Shown in pieces: positions 27,162 through 35,200 of a stretch of DNA of 37,800 bases. Origin of the DNA: a virus. The DNA lies in IMG/VR virus record IMGVR_UViG_3300035666_000077, positions 1-37,800 of that record. The stretch is one strand, 5' to 3'. Made by a program: the position numbers and the translations under genes. The notes under the pieces were generated by a model, which made no database searches, was not told where the DNA came from, and saw nothing but the letters and a program-made list of their open reading frames with translations. Within the stretch, counting starts at the first letter, position 1, and every line of letters starts with the position of its first letter.

Positions 27162-27811
27162 AAATGCTTCCGAACGGAATCTGGGTGTTGGAGAATGACA
27201 CCCACATTTCCAAGTGGGTCGAGGAACACAATAGCCTGAAGTGCGATCCATACCTCTTTGAGTGGCTTAAACCCCGCATACAAGACTGCAAGGTAGTATG
27301 GGATGTCGGAGCCAATATCGGTGATCACACAAGATTCTATCTGGATTTAGGTATGGAGGTGGTGGCATTTGAACCACATCCCGAAGCCTTTCAATGTTTG
27401 CGCCACAATTGCGGTGAGGCTATTTGCTACAACCTTGCCGCCTCGGATGAGAAACAGGAACTCACAATGGCTCTTGATGACAATGTCGGTGCTTCCCATG
27501 TAGTCGAAGGCGGGACTGTGGTGATCTCGGCATCCACGCTGGATTCAATTGCCACCCACCACAATACTCCAGATTACATTAAAATTGACGTTGAGGGATT
27601 TGAGCCACGGGCCCTACGAGGAATGGAGTATCTGATGCGAGATCATAAGCCCAAGCTATTCGTGGAACTTAACGATGGAGCATTGAAGCGCAATGGATCA
27701 AGCTCCGCTGATCTTAAAAAACAAATAGAATCTTACGGATATACTCAGTTTGAAATCTATCCACCGAATTGCAGTTTAACCGATCCGCAGTATGACCTCT
27801 TCTTCTTTTAA
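27158..27811 (+). CDS. FkbM-family methyltransferase (217 aa)
   Basis: The SAM-binding motif VVWDVGANIGDHTRFYLDLG (about residues 46-65) is followed by VVAFEPHPEAFQCLRHN, the acidic STLDSI, and the FkbM signature PDYIKIDVEGFEPRALRGME. FkbM enzymes O-methylate sugars or polyketides. The full domain is present. The start is an ATGA overlap, and the end overlaps the next gene by 20 bp. Confidence 0.88.
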   Translation: MKMLPNGIWVLENDTHISKWVEEHNSLKCDPYLFEWLKPRIQDCKVVWDVGANIGDHTRFYLDLGMEVVAFEPHPEAFQCLRHNCGEAICYNLAASDEKQELTMALDDNVGASHVVEGGTVVISASTLDSIATHHNTPDYIKIDVEGFEPRALRGMEYLMRDHKPKLFVELNDGALKRNGSSSADLKKQIESYGYTQFEIYPPNCSLTDPQYDLFFF

Positions 27812-28493
27812 TCCCCACTACCTAATTCGCACCTACGAAAAGGATCGGGATTGGCTGATGTATTGCTTGGCCTCCATTCGCAAGTGGGAACCCGACATCT
27901 CAATCACTGCCGTGGCTCCAGTTGGTCACGATGTTGGATGTCCCGTGACTCATGTCGAACCAATGAATCCAGATGGGTATGTTGACCAACAATATACCAA
28001 GCTCAACGCCGATCTCTATGTGCCGTCTTCTGCCACCCATGTGATTCATATGGACTCGGATTGCCTAATGATTGGCAGGCTTTCGGGTATGATTGTGGAT
28101 GGTAAGCCCGTGATGCTTAAAACCCCGTATAGTCAGTTGGACGATCAGGCTGTGGTTTGGCAGGGTGTTACCGCCCACTACATTGGGTTTAATCCTGACT
28201 ACGAATACATGAGGCGGATGCCACTTGTATATCCCATCGGGATATACGCCAAGGTTCGGGACCATCTTGCGGAACGCCATGGCCCTTGGGAGGAGTGGTT
28301 CCCTAAGATTGAAGGACGAAAACTAAGTGAGTTTAATATCCTCGGAGCCTATGCCGAACGTTTCATGGCGGAAGAATTCCATTGGATCGATACAAGTAAG
28401 GAAGAATTGCCCCCACTGGTGGCCCGTCAGGGGTGGAGTTGGGGCGGATTGGATGCGGTTCGGGCGGAGTGGAAGGCCCTCATGGCACAATGA
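27792..28493 (+). CDS. GT-A-type glycosyltransferase-like protein (233 aa)
   Basis: The N-terminus YLIRTYEKDRDWLMYCLASI and the strand THVIHMDSDCLMIGRL carry a DxD motif (DSD at about residues 83-85), typical of nucleotide-sugar and metal binding. Later HYIGFNPDYEYMRRMPLVYP resembles DUF6492-type transferases. A C-terminal segment QGWSWGGLDAVR is present. It overlaps the FkbM gene upstream and the next gene (ATGA). Confidence 0.7.
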   Translation: MTSSSFNPHYLIRTYEKDRDWLMYCLASIRKWEPDISITAVAPVGHDVGCPVTHVEPMNPDGYVDQQYTKLNADLYVPSSATHVIHMDSDCLMIGRLSGMIVDGKPVMLKTPYSQLDDQAVVWQGVTAHYIGFNPDYEYMRRMPLVYPIGIYAKVRDHLAERHGPWEEWFPKIEGRKLSEFNILGAYAERFMAEEFHWIDTSKEELPPLVARQGWSWGGLDAVRAEWKALMAQ

Positions 28494-29275
28494 ATCCTGA
28501 TCTGTCGAGAAGTTCCCCCGTATGCAGGACCGAACCCCCAGAGGGTTACAAGTGGGAACTCCCACCATTCAATGTGGCGTTTCAGTTCTGTGCCAAGGAC
28601 TACACCCAAGCTTTGCGGGTCATCAAGTGGAGTCGGGATTTGGCCCACCAACCCAACGAACTCCATCTGGTCACAGACGAGGGGTTCATGTGTGATAGCT
28701 TGATTGAAATGGCCCGCTCCTCTTGGGGCTCGGTTGTTGTCCATCGAATCAAACCCTGTAGCTCGGCATGGCCCGCCTGTAACAACCATGCGTTTGCCGA
28801 AACCTGCAAACTAATGAAGGGACTGGGCAAGCCTTGGCTCCTCTGGGAGACCGATATGATCCCCGCTAGGCCAGACTGGCTACAGGTTCTGGAAAACGAG
28901 TATATCGAGGCTTCTCGGCCCTTTATGGGGGTATGGGTGGAGGCTTACGATATCCTCAATGGGGGAGCAGTCTACCCCTCGGACGTTATGGCTTGGTGTC
29001 CCCAGTTCTTTGCGGGATCGGCTATAATTCAGCCCGCCTTTGATTGTGCCATAGCCCCTGATGTAATTTGGTTTACCCATCCCTGCAACCACCTGATGGC
29101 TAATGTCTTCTTTACCAGACCCAACGGAAGACCCTCTATTGCCATCCCGAATATTCCCAGTTGGAATAAAAGATTGTTCGACTGGACTGTTACCCACCAT
29201 ACCTGCTTGATCCATCGGGACAAGAAGGGTGAGACAATCGGTTTCCTGCGGGAGAAATTCGGTATTCGCGAATAG
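28490..29275 (+). CDS. Glycosyltransferase-like protein (261 aa), paralogue of 3474-4691
   Basis: From ATG 28490 the protein has VAFQFCAKDYTQALRVIKWS, then PWLLWETDMIPARPDWLQVL with an acidic DxD-like site, then NGGAVYPSDVMAWCPQFF. The same layout occurs in the 405-aa protein at 3474-4691. A final segment (IPNIPSWNKRLFDWTVTHHT) is unique. It ends the glycan module 3 bp before the convergent end of the giant gene, with no terminator between. Confidence 0.65.
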   Translation: MNPDLSRSSPVCRTEPPEGYKWELPPFNVAFQFCAKDYTQALRVIKWSRDLAHQPNELHLVTDEGFMCDSLIEMARSSWGSVVVHRIKPCSSAWPACNNHAFAETCKLMKGLGKPWLLWETDMIPARPDWLQVLENEYIEASRPFMGVWVEAYDILNGGAVYPSDVMAWCPQFFAGSAIIQPAFDCAIAPDVIWFTHPCNHLMANVFFTRPNGRPSIAIPNIPSWNKRLFDWTVTHHTCLIHRDKKGETIGFLREKFGIRE

Positions 29276-29278
29276 CAA

Positions 29279-32200
29279 TTAGCGTCCGCTGCGGATAGCC
29301 TTGATTTCTTTCTCTTCTTCTTTGCGGGCTTTGATCATGTCGCGGCGACCCTTGTCCCACATTCTGGCAAAGTCGGCATCGTTGAATCCACCAAGATACA
29401 ACCAATCACTAATTAGTGCGACATAGAGGAACCTCTGTTCTTCGGGTGTGAACCTCTCCATCTCTTCTGGGTTCAGAACCATTTTGGTATTAAGGATGGA
29501 CTTCTTGGCCTGATCCATGCCGATATCCAAAATGCCAAGGCTGAAAGCATTGTCGAATGAGCGATAGCGATAGAACGGTGCGCGTTCTTTTGCGTATTCA
29601 TTAAACGACATGATATCACCGTCATCATCCAAGACAGATTCGCTTTCGTTTGCTGTGTCTATCATGTATTTGATATAGTTCATTCCGTCAATTGTGTAGC
29701 TTTCAACCATCTGCCCGAATCCGCCGACAGCCATAGTTGAAATTATGTCGCCCTGTAGTTGACGCCACTTCTGTTCAAATTCTTCTTTTTTCTTTTCCTC
29801 GTCTGGCTCTTCAACGTCAACCCCGAAAATAGAGTAAAGAATCTTAACTCCGCCATAAGTAATTGCAGGAAGGACAAACCTCTTGGCCAATCCAAACATT
29901 ACGGTTCCGCCGATTGTCGCGCTCAAATCCTTTACAGCAATAGCCTTTCCTTTCCAGTCGCCAGACTTGGTAAATATTTCCGTAAGATCTGAAGATACCC
30001 TAGCCCTAAATTGAACTCCGAAAGAGTTGAACGGAACCAGAATGGCCTTTAATAAGTTCTCAGATCCAGTTTTTCCCTTTTGTGCGAACACCGCCATCTT
30101 GGTTGGATCGGAAGACCCCTGATAAATGTCGGTCATGTTCTCGGCATAAGCTGCCGCCCTCTTGTGGCCAGTATCATCGGACTTGATTAGGTTGGCGGCG
30201 TCCTCCCAATTTGTAAATCTGATTCCGTTCTTGGCCAGATATGCTCTATAAAACGTCATCCAAGTAGCGGCGGCAACCGTGAAATCGGAAACTTTTAGCG
30301 GAGTCATAAATTTGTCGGCAAATCGTGTGGCTGCTTCTTTGGCTTTAACCCAATTGCCTTCTGTGTAGTAACGCTCAAGGCGAGACTGCGCTCCCTCCAT
30401 TTGGTTGATATATTTGTAGCCAGATGAAGCATCTCCACGGCGACCAATTGAAAAAAGATCAAGGACGGGGCGGGCATTTTTAATGCTGCGAGGAGCCAAA
30501 TGTTCGGCCATCAAATCCGCCCTACCAGTAGCCCCAACAGCAACCGTGACCTGATCTGCTGGCTGTCTGATCAATTGATAGGAGCCAGCCAAGGCGATTC
30601 TTGTGCCAATGTCTCGACCAAGGTTGGCTATAACATCCACAGCCTTGCCGAAGAATCCTTCGTTAAATGAGCCTCTGCGCTCGCGTGAGCCCATAAGTCT
30701 TTCAATACGATCAGCAAAGAAGTCCAAATTAGCCTTACCTCCAAGTGCCTCTTCCGCCTGTGGAGTTTTAAGGAATGAGTAAATGCGCTGGCGGGCGGGG
30801 TTTGTGTAGGCCCTTGTAATCTGATCAGACAAAGAATTGTAAGCATTCTTTCTGAGGTTGAGACCGATTTCTTTTGGTGTCCTTCCATCACTACCCATTG
30901 GTAGCTGTGTGTAATCAGAACGCTTGATTGTGTAAGAAGACTGTTTGGGAGATGAGGAAAGATTGTCGTAATACTTCTTTTTTCCTTGTAGCAAATCCAG
31001 CGCAGGAGTTGCGTTTGAATAAATAATCGGAAGATAGTTTGGCGTATTGTAATTGTTTGCTTGGTCGTTGAAATTCTCGTCAGAGACTTTCAGGAAATCT
31101 TTGTATTGCGGAAACAGGTCATCTTTGAGCCACATCAGCGATTCATAGTTAGCTGGGTATTCGCGCTTCAGATTTGAAAGCATTTGATCGACGGTGTCGC
31201 CATCAAGTTTCTGAATGAGTTGCTGAATGCGATCTGCCATTTGTATTTTGTCTTCATCACCAGACTTGCGAAGTTCAACAATATTTTGCTGCATAAGTCC
31301 TCTGCGTTGTGCCAAGGAGTCAGCCTCTCCTTTTGCTGGCACACTCTGGATAAGGTAGGCAACTATGCCCTCGGAAAGAATGCCATCTTGTGCGCGGGCT
31401 GCTCCTTTGTATTTCTTGTCCAGTTTATCGTAGAACTTTGCCATCTTCTCTTGAATCTCTTCAAGGGTTCGGGCTGCTTGTGTAAACCCAAGGTCAAGAT
31501 CAACCATGCCCATAGCCTCGTAAAATACGGTCATAGCTTCTTTGCCAAAAGCATTACGGAAAGTGTCGGCAATCGACTGAAGTTCGGAGGCCCAAGACTT
31601 CAGTAGCTTCTTGGCCTTACGCGATCCAAGGGATGGTAGGATATTTGCCCATGCCCTGTTCTTGGTCATTGCTCCCGTGTTCTTGGCAAGGTCGCGGGCG
31701 GCTTGCTGTCCTTTGGCTGTGGCTACAAAGAATTCCGCGCCATTGGTCTGATTGTTATTAAAGATGATGTTATTCCCGATTCGGATATACGCCTGTTTTT
31801 CAGCGGAATCCAGAGACTTAACGTCAATGACCTTCATGGAATCAATGAGCTTGCGCTGATCGGCTCTGAGTATTGTTGTGTCAACGCCCCTCAAAGCTTC
31901 TTTTACACCAGACGATTTTTCATTTAAGATCCCTTCGATGGCCTCGCGTTTGGCATAGCTTTCCAATGCATCCATGATGTCTTCGGCGTCCAAGAACCTC
32001 TGCAAATCGTTGACGCTAACTCCGTATTTTTCAGCCAGCTTTTCATTGTCTTCGACATCAAACTCGGCCTTCGCGGAAACAACCTCGTCTTCTGCCGCCG
32101 AAAGGTAGCTCTCCATTTCGGCATCGGGCACAACCACATAAGCCTCGGATACCACGGGCTTGAAGCTGCGGAGATAGTGGTTTACCACATCGGAAAACTC

Positions 32201-35200
32201 ACGGGGATCGTTTAGAAGGTTGATTCCAACATTGCCAATAGCCTCCAAAACAAACCGCTGGGGTGCGGCAATAGAATCCCGCTTGGAAAGTTCTTTGGCC
32301 CTCTTCTGTGCGGCTTTGGCTTCACGCAAATCCGCATCGTAATTTGTGTTAGCCATAACCCTCTCGGCATAGGCCATAAAGTTCTCCATGGACTTCTCGC
32401 TAGTCCAGATGACTTTGGCTGCACGTTTGGCTAGGGCTTGGGCCTGCTTCGCCCGCATAGGCCCGCGCAACTCCAGAGCTTTGATGGCCTCTACTACGGC
32501 ATCTGCGGTCTCCTGCTGGGCTTTCTTGGCCTCGCGGGTCTCCCGTGCTTTGAGTCGGATCTGCTCTTTGAGGGCGGTCTTCTCTGGGACTTGGAGGATG
32601 ACGGGCTTAACTCGGACTCCCGTAGTGGCATCAATCACCCTTTGAAGGACAGTTCTTTTATTTTTGGGATCAACATCTTTCGGGATTTCCATGCCCTCTT
32701 GAAGTCCCTCCAAGGTTACCCCCGTCTCAGTTTCAAGGACGGCTTCGGCTATTTGCTGTTGCTTGTCGTATTGCTTGGCAATAGCATCAGCCACCTTCTT
32801 GGCATTGGCTGGCGTGAGGTTGGTATACTCCACCACCATGTCTTGGAGTTGGCGGGTATCTCCGCCCTGATCCATCCAGACAGAGGCTATCTCGCTGATC
32901 TTGTAGGTGGGTTTGTTTTCGGGGTTTGGCTTGCCCTCGGACGCCGTATCCACCTTGGCCATAGACTCCTTCATATTAGAAAGAGTAGATGCTTCGGGGC
33001 TTCCCTCGGAGAAGGTGGGGATGGCGTCTTCTCTGCGGGATTCACGGATAGAGTAGCGGATGTCGGGCGTTGTCTGCTGGAATCTTTCGGAGAGCGGGAT
33101 GACATTGCCTTGATCGTCGTAGGTTACGGGGTTGGCGGATTTGATTTGATTTATATTTTTTACAACAGCCCATTGCGAACCATGCGGAAACGTCAGAATT
33201 GAAACATCATTTGTGTTTTCTTTTGGCCACTGAACCTGAGATCCCTCTAATGTCTTTGTAAGCTCTCTTGCTATACCTTCATCAGCCACTCCGCTTTGTG
33301 AAAAAACGTAATATCGTTTTGGTTCATCGTCTTTTGAATACCTTCTTGAAAGACTTTTCTTTTGCGCCAACCATAGTGGTCTTTTTATTCTTTCTGGTTC
33401 TGCTGATTCAGCGCGATACCAAGCGACACCTTTTAAAGGAGGATAAACTACGCTTCCATAGTCGGTATTATCGGCATTTGTTCCACGAACATCAATTCCA
33501 TCAAATCCAAGTTCCTGCATTAAATATGTTGATGGAGTTCTAAATCCATCATTTTGATTCTGATTAAACATGCGTTCAATCCGAATCATAGCTTCGCGAA
33601 TTTTCTGTTCGCTGTTTCCAGAAATTTGACGCCCTATCGCAATGTCTATTAAAGACAAAATTCTACGCCCATCGAATCTTGGTTCTTTAAATTTTAATTT
33701 TTGTTTTTTCCTTATTTCTTCATTAAAAATCCTTAATCTGTCGTGAAATTCCATTGCCAGTGATTCTGGCTTGGCCATATTTAATCCAGATAAATCTATA
33801 TTTACAACTGGCCTTCCCTCTCTACCAAATCCAACTTCTTTTTTTCCAAGAAAATATGTTCCAGTTCCAAAATGACCAGTTCCCCTTCCGTCCATTCTCT
33901 TTAAAATTGTATCTCTAGCTGTTCCAGCATCTCCGTAATGGTAAGCCCCAGTGTCTTCAGATGTTATTACAGCCCTAATATTTGAGGGATCATTGGGTTC
34001 TATTGCGCCTGCTTGTTTAGCCACCGCATCCACCATCTTCTGTAATTCTTCCCTGTTGGATTCGGGGTTCTTCGCCAACTCCAAGAACCGCGCATTCTCT
34101 TCGGGTGTGACGAAAGCCCGACCCTCTCTAGCCTCTCCCTGCACATTGATAAATTTGTTGTATGCCTGTTTGAATTCGGCGTTGATCTCGGAGACATTGC
34201 GGGCCGCAATGTATTCGGCGGCTCGGCGTGTCAACTTATAGCCCAGCTTGTTGGCCCATGCCTCAACACGCGCCACAGCCCGTTCAAACCAGCGTCTGCC
34301 CCTCCATCCTTCGGCTAGTAGCTCGACGGCTCTAGCGGCTTCCTCGGCGGTTCTGGCCTTCTCTGCGTAGCCCAACCTAGTGATGGCATCATTGATTTCT
34401 TTTCTTTCTTTCGGGGTCAACCCCGCAACCAAACGATTAAGTGCTCCATCGGCATTGGCACTTTCTGCAATCTCATGGTTTAGGACTCGCTCTATAGCAG
34501 CATCGTCTTTTAAGGCTGCGGCGTTTAGCTCAATGGATACTACCTTCCCGTCTCGGATGATGGTGCGGCCCTCAAAGGAAGCATCGGGCTGATTAACCAC
34601 CGATACGATCCCACCCCGCCCAAATCCCAAAGACTCCAGCTTGGTCGCTACTGCTTCTGGCTCCATGCCAGCAGGGCGCGGCATCTCAATCCTCTTATAC
34701 CTTATATCTTCTTCTGTGGGCTGGAAGCGTTGGCTGGGAGGGATGATGTTGCCGCGATTGTCGCGAGTAATAGCATCTGCCGATTTAACTTGAGACGGCT
34801 TAAATACAACCGTGGCGTAGTCGCCAATAATAATTGCTGTCGCCTTATTTCTTTCTCGGAAAATTCTAATCCAATCTTTTGGCTTACCAGAATTTTGCCA
34901 CTCTTTAACCTGTTCTGGGGTTAATGTTATTGGATTGCTTCCTAGATCAGCATACGCATTAATGACTGTGGTTGGATATTCTCCAGAGCTAGGAGTTGCC
35001 ATCTTCTTGTCAAAGGCCAACCAGATTCCAGTGAGTTTTTTCCTAAACCTATTGATTACCGAAGCTTCTGTTCCGTGAAAAAGCGGAAGAACTTGGTAGC
35101 CACCCCGCCTAGCCGCTTCATCCACAATGCGCTGTTGAGTTTCGGTGTCGCCGCGATCCACCGCATCCAGATACTCTCTGTCTTGTTGGGTAATTGGAGC

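Noticed and set aside
32438-33202. 254-codon plus-strand frame opposite the giant gene.
   Set aside because: It mirrors the long coding strand, as do several other plus frames in 29.7-37.3 kb; the minus protein has recognisable domains.
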